64,000 nucleotides of DNA from Augochlora pura (Eukaryota > Arthropoda > Insecta > Hymenoptera > Halictidae), in contig NC_135779.1 in NCBI RefSeq assembly GCF_028453695.1, positions 1,674,001-1,738,000 on the forward strand. The letters are read 5' to 3'. A program made the position numbers and the translations under genes. Within the stretch, counting starts at the first letter, position 1, and each line of letters starts with the position of its first letter. Of this stretch, positions 1-12,944 are shown in pieces. The notes under the pieces are model-generated. The model saw nothing but the letters and a program-made list of their open reading frames with translations. It ran no database searches and was not told the DNA's origin.

Positions 1-472
1 CGTTAATGCGTATTTATTAGTAAACGATGAATCAATTGACTGAATTAATTTAACCACTTGCGCGGGTCAGGATCGTGGCGAAGATTTTGTGCTAGCGACA
101 TTAGATATGGATATTATAGGTTTCTTCCGCGTCGAAGTAAAAATAAAGTCTTCTGTTAAAATTTGCAAATGAAAGTAGATAAAAATAGTTTCTGTTTCGC
201 CGTCAGTACTTGATACGAGTTTTCTATCGCGCGGCGAATGCCGGGGCCGGAATTAGTTGGACGGTAATTTTAGTCGGCGTTCCTTATTTTCGTGGACCGG
301 TCCGCGTCGCAGACTCCCGGGAATCCGAGGCGGGTCTTTTTATTCCCCGGGCGGATTTTATTTCGACCGGGAGCGGCAGGCCCTGACCTTAGCGGGAGCC
401 AATTCGCCGCGGCGTATGCTCGCGATCATTCACTTTTCAAATAAAGTCCCTCCGGATCCCTCTGGCTTCATC

Positions 473-511
<39 letters not shown>

Positions 512-1012
512 ATTTCTTTCTCTCTCTTCGCCCCTTTCTCTCCTCTTTTTACCGCTCTATTCTCGCGTCTCCGTTAATCCGGCGTCTCCGCCGTGTTACG
601 TGACTTCTCTCTTTCGCGCCGACGAACTCTTTTCTCTGCGGTTTTAATGTCGGTGATGACGCGGCTCCGCGTTGTGCATACAGCGGACGAGGTTTCTATG
701 GGAACACTGATATCCTTTGGTAGAAAAGCCGAGAATTCTGGTAATAAAATTACGAGCCGGTTGAACGTAGGAATAATAAGAGATAAGAAAACAAGGGGAT
801 GGCTCCTTTCTTTCGTAAACGGTATGAAATTGTGGGGCGCATGACTATACAGCGAAATTTGCATAGGGCAGTTGATTAAAACATTGTAGAACGAAAGAAT
901 TAAAAAATTGTATAAGGAGAGAGTTGGAGAAAATTGGTACTGCAATATATTGCAGAAATTGGTCTATTAAATAAAATATTTCAAGAAGTCATAAGGGCTG
1001 AAATATTAAATA
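1..1012. other. Gene-free start of window with a CT microsatellite
   Basis: I see no supportable gene here. A CpG-rich part (about 220-420) leads into a (CT)n microsatellite near 471-545 and then into AT-rich DNA from about 890. Short open frames on both strands between 257 and 945 are translations of the CpG-rich and CT-rich sequence and resemble no family I know. Bases 2-21 are an exact copy of bases 36535-36554, so the window may begin inside a dispersed repeat. Confidence 0.6.
471..545. repeat. (CT)n microsatellite with impure flank
   Basis: A run of CT dinucleotides from 471 to about 511, with two small interruptions, continues as a pyrimidine-rich tail. It produces the Ser/Leu-rich frame on the plus strand, which is not a gene. 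Confidence 0.9.
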
Positions 1013-1247
1013 TTGACCCTTTGCACTCGAAGTAATTTTACCTGTGAATCGGAAATAATTGTTCCGATGCACAGTGTTTCAATTTTAAATAACGATGCGC
1101 ATTTAATATCAAATTAACTCTTGTCATTCATACCAACACGTTTTTAACAATTTTACTAAAATTCAACTTTGTTCCTATGAAAATTATTTCAGTAGATGAT
1201 GGAACAATTTTAGTGGTCAAAGTCACCACTCGACTGCAAAGGGTTAA
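1013..1247 (+). mobile_element. piggyBac-like MITE, CCCTTTGCACTCG family, complete copy
   Basis: The left end reads TTGA then CCCTTTGCACTCGAAG, and the right end reads CGACTGCAAAGGG then TTAA. The ends are inverted copies of each other, and the flanks fit a TTAA target duplication with one base changed on the left. The interior is AT-rich and has no open frame. Near the right end is GTGGTCAAAGTCACCACTCG, which matches the right end of the copy at 40920-41176. TTAA targets and CCC...GGG termini are family traits of piggyBac elements; assignment as a non-autonomous derivative is inference. Confidence 0.85.
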
Positions 1248-2453
1248 TACGATACAGTTGCCCTCGTTTTTCAGTATTTTATAAGCGTAGTACTTTTTTT
1301 ATTATTTCGATTTAATAATACAGCGTTCCCTTTTTCAAAATCGTTCAGATTTTTGACATTATTTCCCCCGGGCACGTTGAAATATTAAACGCGGCGATAA
1401 TTAAACGCGGTCGCGTGCCTCTAGTAATATCATATTGACAATGAAACGTTTATTTACGAGCGGCATTCAATTTATTCGTGTCCGAGTTGTAATATACCTA
1501 GACATACTACAAACTATTCTGCAGTGGCGCATAAATATGGTCGAATGTGCAGGAAATTAATTAAGCTAATATTTCGCCAGCCAGCCGTTTCGTAATTTAC
1601 GGCGGAAAAAGATATACCACAAAATCCTGCTTTTGCAATTTTTCCAGACTAATATATCCAACAAATTGGCGGATTATCCAGTAATAAATAAATTCTAATA
1701 ATAATCGTTTTCAAATGAAAAATCCAATTTTTTCAATTAATACGAATTAATATCGATGTGCGCCGAAATGGCGTTCCTGATGCAAAAGATGTTCCTTATC
1801 TACAAGTTTCATAAAAATCGTCGGATCGGTTCATAAGAGTCGCGGTATTATCGGAGACCGTTCTCGCGACAGATGAAATATTTGCCAGGTTTATTGACAA
1901 TTTTCCTCCGACGGGCATCTCGCCTCGCGTCGCCTCGCGTCGCGGCGGTCAGGTTCAAATTGAAGCAATTAATCGACGTCCACGGTAAAACCGGTGGAGG
2001 AGGACGGTGACGGTGACGCCCGTGGAATGGAGTCCTTTTACGATCCGAATGGCCCGACCTATTATTAAAGGAACGCTCATTAAGGAGCGCGGCCGCGTTT
2101 ACGACGAATTTGCCTAAGAGCGGCTTCCGGCCACGAAAATTCCGCCGACGAACGGCCGGCAGGGGAACGATTATTTTTGGACCGGGCGAAACGTCGCGGA
2201 TAAATTCGTTGCCTCGTCCTGCCGCGACGAAATATTCCTCTCCTTAATTAATACGCGGCGTGCTCCTCCTCGCTCACGGTAAAAGGAAGAGGACGTCGCG
2301 GCGGGAGACTGCGATATTTCTCAAAGCCTTCGCAGTCGCCGGTGTCATTATTCTTTCTCCGCGTATTCGAGACGCGGTGAGCAAAGCAACAATAATTATT
2401 AATTATAAAAATCTTATAGTAATCGCGAAGTGATCGTCCCTACGTAATATCTA
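1248..2453. other. Gene-free stretch, AT-rich then CpG-rich
   Basis: No gene is visible. Sequence up to about 1860 is AT-rich with scattered stop codons in all frames. From about 1900 to 2390 it is CpG-rich, with a short repeated CGCCTCGCGT word at about 1921-1945. I see no promoter motif cluster or splice-site pair that would make an exon here. Confidence 0.5.
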
Positions 2454-2507
2454 CGTTTCTAAATAATAAAACGTTTCTAAATAATAAACCGTTTCTGAAT
2501 AATAAAA
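2454..2507. repeat. 18-bp tandem repeat, three copies
   Basis: Three consecutive 18-base units start at 2454, 2472 and 2490, each of the form CGTTTCTAAATAATAAAA with single-base differences. This is a small AT-rich minisatellite with no coding content. Confidence 0.9.
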
Positions 2508-3136
2508 CGTCACACGTTCTATTCGTCGATGCCTTTCCCGCAGCGATGCAAGGAGTCGATACTCGCGTCGTAGCCGAAAAGCCCGGCAGCAGAACGTCCT
2601 CTCGGTCTGAATTTTGAACGCGAGCACCGCCGTCGGAATATTTCGCTCGTGCGGCCCTCGGCTCGGCAGGGTTCCCCGTTAACAGAGTGCCCGAGGCCCG
2701 AGAGAGGCTCGGTTAGCCCGGCTATCGGCACAATTCTCTCTCGTAGTCGTCATGGAAACCCCTCTTGAGGGCGCTCCCTTGGTCGACCGTAGGCAGTTTG
2801 CCCGGAGGTTTAGGGTGCTCGTCGAACTCGCGGCGGAACGACGTCGATCAACGCGAACCGTATTCGCCGCCGATAAATCTAAACGTTTCTTCTTATCCGT
2901 CGCGCTATCCCTCTCCTTCGACCCTGTATTATTCTTCGGCATCCGCGCGAGATTAGGTCCCTTTGCGAGGAAAAGTTCGACGAGTAAGCTAATCGTTCCT
3001 ATTGTCGATCTTTGCGAAGATAGCCTTCAGTTTGTTTGAAATGAGGATCCATTGTCAAGGCTGCCATTGGAAGCTAAAAGCGCCATAATGATTAGCGTAC
3101 TATGATTTAGATATAATATACCAGATAGCAGAAGAG

Positions 3137-3180
3137 GTCTTAAAGACGTCTAGTAACGGCATTCGGGACGTCTTTAAGAC
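3137..3180. repeat. Perfect 14-bp inverted repeat (hairpin)
   Basis: The arm GTCTTAAAGACGTC at 3137-3150 is followed by a 16-base spacer and its exact reverse complement GACGTCTTTAAGAC at 3167-3180. Further GACGTC-like words follow at about 3204. It could be a decayed fold-back element or a small RNA hairpin. The stem is short for an animal microRNA precursor, so I do not call one. Confidence 0.75.
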
Positions 3181-4329
3181 ATTGTTTTAGAGTCTGATGG
3201 AAGACGTCAATTTTAGAGCTTGAGAAGTTTAGACCTAAAATTAGACCAAGCACAGTTTTTATTTAATTCTTAAGCTTAGGAAAATCGTCATATAAAGTAC
3301 TGACCCAGTGCTTATATTGCAATCAGGGGGACAAATTCCACGCGTCGAAAGATTTAAATTCCTACTATTGCGGAAACTAATTCCTACGCCTAATATTCCA
3401 AAAGACTATTCGACTGATCCACGGATATGCGCCGGACGCGATAAGCCGACAGCCGAATCCGAGGAATCGGGTTTGATCCATCCTCCCGAATCCCCGTTCC
3501 ATCAAAATCATCCCCCTATTTTGTCTTCCCATTTTTTTAGAGGACGGATCAGGCCGCGTAGTCCTCGCGAATCTCCGGCCGGTCATAAAGGAAAAAAGGA
3601 ACAGGGGGAGGATTCGGGAAAATCGAAGACCGACCCGTAAACCGAGATGTCGCGAGCGGCTAGGGTCCGTCCCACCTCCCCCCATTTTATCGAGCCAGCC
3701 CTTTTTCCGGCCAGAAAATATTGCAGCCGAGATATCGGCCGGGATCGAAAGTCCGACAACGTATTTCTGCCGCCTGATTTACCGGCTATAAATCGCCGGC
3801 CGAAACTTTTCGAGGCCGACGCCGGGTGTTTAACATTTTTCGCGCGCGCGTGTAATACCGCGGATCTGGAGGGTATTCCAACAGGGACCTTTAATACCTC
3901 GTGCCCAGCCCATTTTTATTCCATTTGAAAATCGACCCTCCCTTACTGGAAAACTCTGTGTAATACGCGGGGCCGGATCGGGCAGAGATCGCGGCGCGGG
4001 ATCCGTTCGGACGATAAGTCCGCTAATCTGGCCGGCATAGTTAATTAAATTAGCCCTCGTGCGTCGTTAAGGGCCAGCTGACCCGAATCGAAAATCTAAT
4101 CTACCTTGCAACGGTTACACACGCGTTGGGGAACTTTATAAATAAATTTTACTCGCGCCCGTGTGTCGAGTTAGTGCGCCCCGTCTGCGTCGATATCACT
4201 TCGGCGTTCTACCCGGGGACTACGGTCGAGGAATCGCTCCACGCTTCTGAAAATAATTCCGCTTCGATCCCCGAGTCCCCGGACCGTCCACCGGCTTAAA
4301 AAGTTTTAATTCAGTTTCTCGTAAATTCG

Positions 4330-4331
<2 letters not shown>
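3181..4331. other. Gene-free CpG-rich stretch
   Basis: Nothing supportable is seen. Opposed frames of about 100 codons (3308-3640 plus, 3377-3685 minus) cover the same bases and look like random translation of stop-poor DNA. No repeat longer than 20 bases was recognised. Confidence 0.5.

Positions 4332-4363
<32 letters not shown>
4332..4363. repeat. (CT)n microsatellite
   Basis: Nearly pure CT dinucleotide run of about 32 bases. Confidence 0.95.
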
Positions 4364-4367
<4 letters not shown>

Positions 4368-7300
4368 CATCCAGGAATACGGTTACACGTTCTGGAACGC
4401 GTGACGGAAATTCCGAGCTGAGAGCGGTGTTAAAATTTCTTCGCCTCTGCTAAATAGCCCTCCACCCTTGAAAGCTTAGCACCAAAAATTTTAACATCCG
4501 TCTCGTGAAGCCCGAATTCAGCTTCGACCTCTCGCAAAATGATCTTACTTGAAATGATCATTTGGCGCGGCAACCTTTCGATTCTACAAATTAAAACCAA
4601 GCTAAAAGCGCCACGATTCCGTCGACGTTGAAAAACGCTGTTCCGCGAGGATTCCTGGATGGTTTCGAAGAGACTCGAAATATTAGTCGAGGAGTCGAAA
4701 GGAGTCGAACGGGGATGGAACACCCTCCGCGAAGATTCGAGAAGCCTGGACTCCGCGGTCCACGGTTCCATACAGATCTTTTCGAGCTTCAAGGGTGGCA
4801 CGATGTCCAAGGAAATTACCATGCGCGATTGGTGCATCCTGGGACCTGGAGGCTCGATCGCGTTCGATCCGATGAATCCGGTTGTTCGGCCACCTTCGGC
4901 CCGCGGTGAGGTCAACCGTGAAACATTTATAGTGTCACGGGGATGTGTGCAAGCCGGCGACGAGTGACATGGAAGAGGAGAAGAGAGGCGAGAGAGAGAG
5001 AGAGGAGAGAGGAACGAGAGAAGGACCACGGGCGCATGTGCGCTCCAGCTGCAACGCAACCTACGAATGCGCGTAGAGGGTTCTAAAAATACGCGGCCAC
5101 CCCGAGTGCACTTGAAACTGCACCGACGGAGCCTGTACCCGAGGGGGAAGAGAGGGAGCGCGCGCACGAAAGAGAGAGAGCAGGAGAGAGAGCAAGAGAG
5201 AGCAAGAGAGAGATGGCGAGCGGACGGCCGACGTCGATAGGCAATTTCACGAGGCGGCGCGACGCGTCCCGACGCGTCGGAGCATCCCCCGCGCGCTTCG
5301 GGTCGTTATAGGATGTACGGGATACGCGATTGTACACGAGCCTGCTTTTTTCATCCCTCGGATCGCAAACTGACCCCCAGACCCTGTCGAGCCCACCACC
5401 CCCGTGGCCAATCAAAAATTTATCCACGGAAGGGGGAACCCCTCTTCAACGATATTTAAGGAAAACTGTCGGTCCGCCTTCGGTCCTCGTTTCCCTCGTT
5501 CCTCTGGAATTTATGGTTATAATAATGGTTCGCCTCGGAATTTATATTTCCGAACGCGCAATGGCAGCTTCTACATGCTTTTAGAATTCATTGCTTTGAT
5601 CCGCATAGGTCAACGTCGACGACCATTCTGAAAGGTAAAATTTTGTCTGCTGGAAATAGACCAGAGATCCGTCCAACGATATTAATATTAATTTCTGTCG
5701 TCATTAAGGATATTAATTTATATTATCACAGGGTAATTAAATATACTAATATCTTTATATTTTCATAATATTGGCGTTAAGTAATATTTACTTTATCTAT
5801 TTTATAATTAAAAATTGTATAATAATATAAGAGGATACAGTAGTAAGCTTGGAAATCAAAGATCCAAATTCTCGATTTAATTGCTCTGTTTTCGGTCCCG
5901 CGGTCTTCGAAATTAATTATCCAAGGCGTTCCGATGTACGCGCGTGTATCGATCATAAAAGGGGCTCGAAGACGAAGACCCGGCGGCGAGATAGGGTAGT
6001 AAAAGACACGGACGAATCTCCTCGTAAAGTTTATGCCGGCACGCCCGATGTATGCACGCGGATAAGAAGGTTTCGGATGGAACAACGTCGAGCCAGGCTT
6101 CGACCTTTTTTATAGATGGTCGGAAGATGGCCCGAATAAGACGTCCTCGGTCGGGCCAACTCGAAAACAGGGCCAACGTTTCTGTCCGAATTATTCTTTT
6201 CCCAAAAAAGCTACGACCCTCTTAACAAGAATCATTGAAAAACGTTAGAGCTCGCGGCGGTCGCGTTGTCCAATACTATTAAGGCGAGACTCGCGTGGGA
6301 TTTAATATCATCCACGATGACCTTTCACCTCGCGGGGGTCGCGGCTGATCCGACAGATACAGCCGCAATCTTTTCATAAATACGTCGCTCGGTCACGAAC
6401 AAAAATTGCATTCACGGCGAATTATTGAATTTCTTGAAAGCCGGGTAAACGCGTTTCCGCGTGTCATCTATCTACGTATATGTTGTGAAAGAGAGAGAGA
6501 GAGAGGTATAGTAAAAGCCAGGTAGCCCGTGTCGAAGCCCCGAAACGCAGCGTGCTTGCAATCGGCAGCCGCGATTGCAATTTGCGGCGCAGCGAACATT
6601 CCGAAGCCTTTCGTCTAAAAATCGTGATTAAAAAATACGCGAGCGCTCGGCACGAGCTCTGGGTCACCCAAAGCGCGTTCCCGAAGTCGACGGCAGGCCA
6701 CGGCGAACAACAATTGCAACGATTTCTCACAATCGGAAGCAGGCACTCGCCCCGTCGTTCGTCGTACACGCGCATGTAGTTGGTCGGAACAAATGCAACT
6801 GCAGATAAACTCGGGGAGAAAGAAGGGTGGGATAAGATTGGCGAGGAGAACGGTCGCGACAGGGAAATCGTCCATTCGCGTCACGCGTGTCTCGCGATTG
6901 CGATTACGACAGACGACAGCAGGATGGCGTCGTTACATCGTATCTTTGCTTGTTAGTGTCGCCGCGCGGATCCATTTCCATCCGAGGCGATGCGACGCGG
7001 CGCGGCGCGGCGCGGCTCGATGCTGTGCTGGCTGTGCGATGCGGAGCCGAGTCGTGCCGCGTTATTCTAAGCACCGGTGGCTTTTGCACCCTCTCGCCGG
7101 ATACCCTTCGTTTCTATGGCGACTCGAGGAGGGAAGGTATCCCCTACGGATCGGACCGACCGTCGCGCTCTGCTCCCGTCTCGCGCGCGCCTCCCAGGTT
7201 GATTGTAGGTGCCGGGTAAACGCGGGATGATCCGTCAGGACGACGAGGGATCCGACCCCTCCCCGAGGGGGGAGCAGCACTCTCTTCCATACTGATCACG

Positions 7301-10300
7301 GGAGCGCCCCGCGCGCGTGCCACTTCCGCAATTCCTTTCCCGTTCCAAGTTCACCGTGACGTTTAGGGTTACGACTGCTCGTTGTTCGCGAGCGCGCGGA
7401 CGCCATCGGAATCTTTTTTCGATCCAGCAGATTCAAACGATTTCGCAAAAGGTATCAACGATCCGACGAAAAAATAGTCCCGTCGATTTTTAACGTTATT
7501 CGAAGAGCGGAAACGCTTCGACAATAAATTTTTTTTTTCAATTTTTCCATCGACGGCGCGGAGAACCTTCTGCTGGAAACATGAACGACATTTGTTGGTG
7601 GAAAAAAAAAAGAAAATAAAAAATAAAAACAGCAAAGTAGAGGATGCGATACGACCTTTCTGCAATTTTTATATTGCCTCAGGTGCGCGGGGATTTTGTA
7701 CGATATCGACCCCTCAGAAATTGATTCCGGCAACGTTACACCGGCCCGGTGCTTCCGCTCCCTGTATTTCCGTTGAAATTGTTGCAACGCAATCACTGTA
7801 GCTTGTACAGGTTATTTGTGTGTTTCCCTTTATTTATAGAATTTCCCTTTTCCGGCACGGCGTATCGAATGTTTCGACGATGTTGTCGCCAAACAGCGGA
7901 TTGTTTGCCTACATCCTGCGGGGACCGGTCGTATAAACTTTGTTGGAGATTCTGGCTCGTTGCGTCTTCTTGGAAATTATTTTCCGCCGATCCCGTCACC
8001 TCTCGCTGCATCGTTTAGAAGATGCACGGAATGTACAATTTTGTTTCACGGTGAACATGGATGGAAAGGATCCGTCAAACGGCGCGTTGCAAATAAATCG
8101 AAAGGGTTGAGAGGAAAGAGCGGTCAGCGCCGGCCGCGGCGCGGAACAATAATTCATTGGTGAAAGAAACCGGGCAGCGACAAGACGGTTCTTCCACGAA
8201 CGATTTCACGAACGCAGACCGGACGGACGCTCGGTTTCTTTGATTGCCGGCGATATTCAGAGCTGAAAGAGCGCCTGTGCTCGAAAACGGCTGGTAAAAA
8301 GTGACGGGAGAGCCGTCGCTCCTCGCGGCGCGCCGCACGCCGCGCCGCCTCGAAACAAAGTCGATTACCATGGGCGTCGTTAACGAGATTTCGCTGAAAC
8401 GGTAAAAAGACGACGTCCAAGGGTGTGCGCCGAGTGCGGAGCGTCGAGTGCCGGGTCCACGCATCCGTTCATAATGCGCTGCCTGTGTGCCTCGCGTTCG
8501 CCCTGGGAAAGATCGCAGGCCGACGTTCCGATTAAATCGAGGGAGTCGCATCGAGAGAGCATCATCGACGAGGAATATTCCGGGAAGGGACCTTGTCGTC
8601 GCGGATTTGGTCTAAACAAGAAGAGCCAAAGTTTAGAAGCAAATACACCGAAAAAGGAAAGAGCATCGATACGAGAGCAAAACGGCGATCTCGCCGCTAC
8701 ATTTGTAACCGGCGTTTGCAGCGACGAGCGCCGCCAGCAGCATTTATTTGTTCAGCCATTTCCTCGCGGTCCTCGACGAGAGGCCGAGCTGCGCCAACGA
8801 TCGATTCCTCGACGACACTTAATATTTCCCTTGTTCCCGACTGCTCGGAGCTTTCGATACCTCGGTCTTTGTAGTCTATCGAACGGCCCGATTGGCGGAA
8901 CGCGACGCAGAAACGCCATTTTCCCCAAAATTCGAACCTCGCCGTCTCCCGCTCCCGAAACCATAGAAAACGTATGCCAAAATGAATTCCGCCGCCGATC
9001 GCTGACAACCGACGAGCCATCGGTGTCACCGCCGTCGCTGTCACCGTCCGCGCAGTCCGTGCTTTTGCACCTGCGAGCGCAGACTCTCGCGGTCTTCTAT
9101 TTGACGTTTCCCGTATCTGCCGCTGGCCGGATTCCAGGCACATAAATTGTCGGGATTTCGTTGTCTCCGATACTTTGGCCCCCTCCCCTCCGCCGTGGCT
9201 TCGAAGTTTTCTGCCTTCGTCAGCGCGACGGTGCCGGGGAGCCTCCGGAGCCAGCAAACCAAACAGATTTCGCAAACGGTTCGTCTTCGATCGTGTGCAG
9301 ATGCTCGCGGCGCGCGATCGTCCGCGTTTCGATCGTGTGTCCGCTTCCCTCCCACCTGGACGGGTTCGCTTGTACCATAGGCGAGATTGCGCAACGATAG
9401 AGAAAGGAACGGAACGCGGAGCGGTAATGGAAGTCGTGAAAGTTTCCCGGTACATTTGCGCTGCGCGCGGGAATCAAAGGTTGGAGCCGGAAAAGGTGAT
9501 CCGGCTTTTCCGCTGCGTCCGTCCTCCCTTCCAGGTACATCCGCTGCCAGAAGTATCGGCGGGGCAATTAGTCTTGCAAAATACTAGAGCAAGGTTTTAG
9601 GACACCTTTACTTGTCATCTGCTAGTATCGTTATCATCGACCACCCCTAGAATCCAAATTTTATCTGATTATTAACGCGATCATTGCCGTGCCATTTTTG
9701 CGCGTGTCTTGCCATTTTCGTTTCCGGAAACACCGCATTTACGGCGACTAGTTCAAAGAAGTCGCTCTCCGAATTAAAATAAAGACGTCGCGGTATCGCT
9801 GCAATTTTCTCTCGAGGTGATAAGGGACTTTGACCGTCGAGATGCTTATGGCCGAGAGTGTACAAAGCGCGCGACTCGCGGCTCGCGAGAAGTAATGAGC
9901 GTCGAAGTGGCTCGGTCGCGCGAAAAAATTCATTACTCGCGCCGCTTCTCTGTCGGGTACAGGTAACACGATATTCGCGCTGTTTGCCTGATAAAAGGCC
10001 TTTTCCATCTGGAAAAGCGCGCCTTCTCTCGCTGCCGAAGAATTGATCTCTGCTTGGAGAATCGTCGCGAGAGAACGCAGCTTTCGATCAAAATTTCGCG
10101 ATTCGAATTATTCCGCGATTCTATACGAATCGTCAAACAAGTTCCTACAACGCGTTCTAGAAATAAAGATGGCTGCACGAGCGTTATCGGCCGATAATCG
10201 CGCGCGGATTTTCCTCGCTATCGGAATCCGCTTCGTACGTACGCCTCGGTAATGGGTCCGTTTGTGTGCCGCTTGTGCGCGCGTTAATATATGCGCGCAA

Positions 10301-12050
10301 TAACCGCGCGCGCCGCGAGCGCAATAATGAAACTCCGATATTACACGCCGGGCCACCAGAAGCCGATCCGATCGCGGCTTCCAATTTTTGAAACGGGGAC
10401 ACGCTGCCGCTGTTACTGCTGCGCGTTGCCGCACCGTCGGCTTAACCCTCGAGCGCGCCGCCGTTTTTCCAATCAAATTCCCCGGCGAAATGAAGCAAAC
10501 CTAACCAGCGAGCAACGCGGCTCTGGGAATCGCCAGGAAATCATTGAAACACCTGCGCGTAGAATATTGTTCCTTTTTCCATCTTGTGTAACCGCGCGCG
10601 GGCTTATGCGTTTTTCATTAGCCGAGTGCAAAGTTGACCGACGGACGTTTAACCGACAGAGAATAAATCAACTTCGCCGCCTTGGAAAGCGACGGACTTC
10701 GGATTATATTGGAAGCAATTGTCCCTAGTTGGAGCGCCTAATTTGCTATTACCCCGGACGACCCCCGTCCACCAAGATCAATATTTACCATTTCTATTAG
10801 AACTTTTTTAATCGCCGCCCCATTGTGTGTGCGCGCGCGGAGGGACAAACACAATTTGGCGACGGCGGCGAACAATGCGTTTATTTGCCGCGGGAAACGA
10901 GGCGTAGGTATGCATATGCAGAGACAGACGGGATGAGACATTTGCAGCCTGCAGGCGCAAGGTCCTGGCGAGCTCGACGTTTCGCAAGCAGAGGACGGAA
11001 ATGGCAACGAATCGGCGCGCGCGCGCGCGTTAGTCATCGGCACAGCGAGCGACGCCGTGGAAAAATGCGAAATTATTCGGTGCAACATCGTTCCCGTCTT
11101 TACGACTCTGTGCAACTGATTTATAAACATTTATGTCGCGCGAAGTTAAAGTCGTTTACTGCAAGAAATAAGAGCGAAACATTTATTCATTTATTTTCTG
11201 AAAAACGACGCGTCGGCTCGCAAAAACCGTCGACCGTTCCGCGTTTACGTCTCTACAGAGCCGACGAATACGGGTATCGACGCACCGTTGTACGTTTGAA
11301 AAACGAAACAGCCCGAAGTGGCCGATTGTAGCGAACTACCCGCGCCGTTGAACTCGGAACCGGCCGAAACGGTGGGGTGGTGAGAGAACGCGGAAAGCGA
11401 AAGAAAAATATGAAACGGTACGGCGAGCGGCGAAACCCGATCGAACGTAAATTGACTTAATTTCTATCCGATGGACGCGCATCCTTTGCGAGCGCAAATG
11501 TAAAACGGCGAACGAGCCGAACAGGGCGGAACGTATCGCGTTCCGGCGATATTTCAATTTGAAAATTCGATCCACTGCCGACTTCGAATTCGTTTAATCA
11601 GCCGACGCGCATCCTTTGCGAAAGGACCTCGTATTTATTCGACTCGTGAACAAATATTCCGTCTTAGCGTCGCGCCGCCAAAGCTAACATAAGACGAGAG
11701 TGTCCGTACGAGTAGCAATTATATCAGAATTATAGGAATAACAAGCGGGAGTTCGCCAATGCCGCTGTTACGACTCCCGGACTCTTATTATCTTTAGCTG
11801 AATCCGGAAACATTGATGCATATTTAACGAGATGAAGCTGGAATAAAATGATGGAAAGGGACACGGTCGTTCGGCGAGAGAAGGGTAACCGAAAGAAAAG
11901 GCTAGCCGCCCGTTGTGAAATTAAGCGCCGGCAAGAGTAGCGATTTATCGCTAAATCAAGCGGGATTCAGTCTTTTTTGCCGCGCATATCCCTCGATTAA
12001 TTCGAATAATCGAGGCTGCCCGTATTTCCATAAACTCCTTGTTCGACGCA
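4364..12050. other. Gene-free region, mainly CpG-rich, with GA tracts
   Basis: No supportable exon. GA-rich patches lie at about 4976-5012 and 5170-5214. A GC-only word repeats at 6989-7018. An AT-rich island spans about 5660-5870. A 16-base (CG)n-type run lies at about 11014-11030. The long minus-strand frames 4430-5167 (245 codons) and 8697-9455 (252 codons) are Arg/Ser-rich, overlap plus-strand frames of similar size, and show no domain. An 18-base word, GACGCGCATCCTTTGCGA, occurs exactly at 11474 and 11604. Confidence 0.5.
11474..11621. repeat. Exact 18-base word repeated 130 bases apart
   Basis: GACGCGCATCCTTTGCGA is present at 11474-11491 and again at 11604-11621 in the same orientation. 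The flanks do not match beyond the word. It may be a paired binding site or the remnant of a local duplication. Confidence 0.6.
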
Positions 12051-12109
12051 GAGTGGACTGACAATGAGAGAGAAAGCGCGAGAGAGGGGGAGGAGAGACG
12101 GGGGGAGAG

Positions 12110-12155
12110 AGAGAGAGAGAGAGAGAGGGAGGGGGGGGGGGAGAGGGAGAGAGAG
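12110..12155. repeat. GA microsatellite with a poly-G interruption
   Basis: A (GA)n run is interrupted by about ten consecutive G bases near 12131-12140 and then resumes. It lies inside the candidate promoter block. Confidence 0.85.
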
Positions 12156-12907
12156 AATTCGCGTCCGCCTCGATCGAGTTTGATTCAGCTAGTTGGGACG
12201 ACGGCCGATGCGCGGCGCTGGTTGCGCAGTGGCGCTGCACGCCGATGGCGCCGGCGAGGAGCGGGACCGTCAGTCGCAGAGGGACCACGTTCGGTGGCGG
12301 TCGTGATTTTGTCGCAAGAGAGAGAACGTGTAATAGGACGAAGGAGCCAAAGCAAGAGACAGAGAGAGAGAGAAAGAGTAACGAACGGGAGAGAAGGAGG
12401 CAGTAGAGAGAGAGAAAGAGAGGAGTAGTAGAGAAGGAGAATAAACGACGGGAAAGAAAAGATAGAGAGCGGAGTCGTCGTCTCGCGTTCGTGGTCGCGG
12501 CGTACAAAGCAGAATCGCGCTGGTCCCGCTGGAACGTGTACGCGTGAGAGAGTTTTGTAACCTCTCTGGTTCTCCCGACTCGTATATCGTATCGTCTTCG
12601 TTCGATTGTCGTGCTCATCGTGCCGTCGTGCGTCGTCTCGGTTCCCGTTCTTCGGAGTGAGAGTGTGTTAAAGGCCTAACAGCGGCGCGCGCGCGAGCGC
12701 CCCTCTGTGTTCCCGTGTTTCGACCGTGTTGGTGCCGTGCAAAAACATCACGCACGAGTATCTGTCTCGCTTGCGTGTGCATCGCTCGGGTGTTTCTTCG
12801 TCGCGTGTATATGTTCAGAGGGACGTACGCTCGTGCAAGGCAGTGGTACACGAAAATCTACGCGCGCCGTGTGCATAGATAGATTTACATAGTATACGGG
12901 ATTCGCG

Positions 12908-12944
12908 ATATATACACGCGCGTGTATACGCGTATATACGTGCG
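12908..12944. other. 37-bp perfect purine/pyrimidine alternation (Z-DNA-prone)
   Basis: Every base from 12908 to 12944 alternates purine and pyrimidine, mixing TA, CA/TG and CG steps (for example ACACGCGCGTGTATACGCG). Such tracts can adopt Z-DNA under negative supercoiling, which is established for alternating CG and CA/TG sequence. It lies about 250 bases upstream of the candidate splice donor at 13196. Confidence 0.8.

Noticed and set aside
4430..5167. 245-codon minus-strand open frame
   Set aside because: Its middle is a Ser/Leu run from a GA tract, and the rest has no recognisable domain or repeat pattern of a real protein.
8697..9455. 252-codon minus-strand open frame overlapped by a 240-codon plus-strand frame (8423-9145)
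   Set aside because: Both strands open over the same CpG-rich bases is the signature of stop-poor DNA. Neither translation resembles a known protein.
10438..10460. TTAACCCTCGAGCGCG, which looks like a MITE end
   Set aside because: Only TTAACCC matches. The following bases are not shared with any listed family and no partner end was found.
11956..12618. 220-codon minus-strand open frame
   Set aside because: Long Ser/Leu/Pro tracts come directly from the GA microsatellites of the candidate promoter block.
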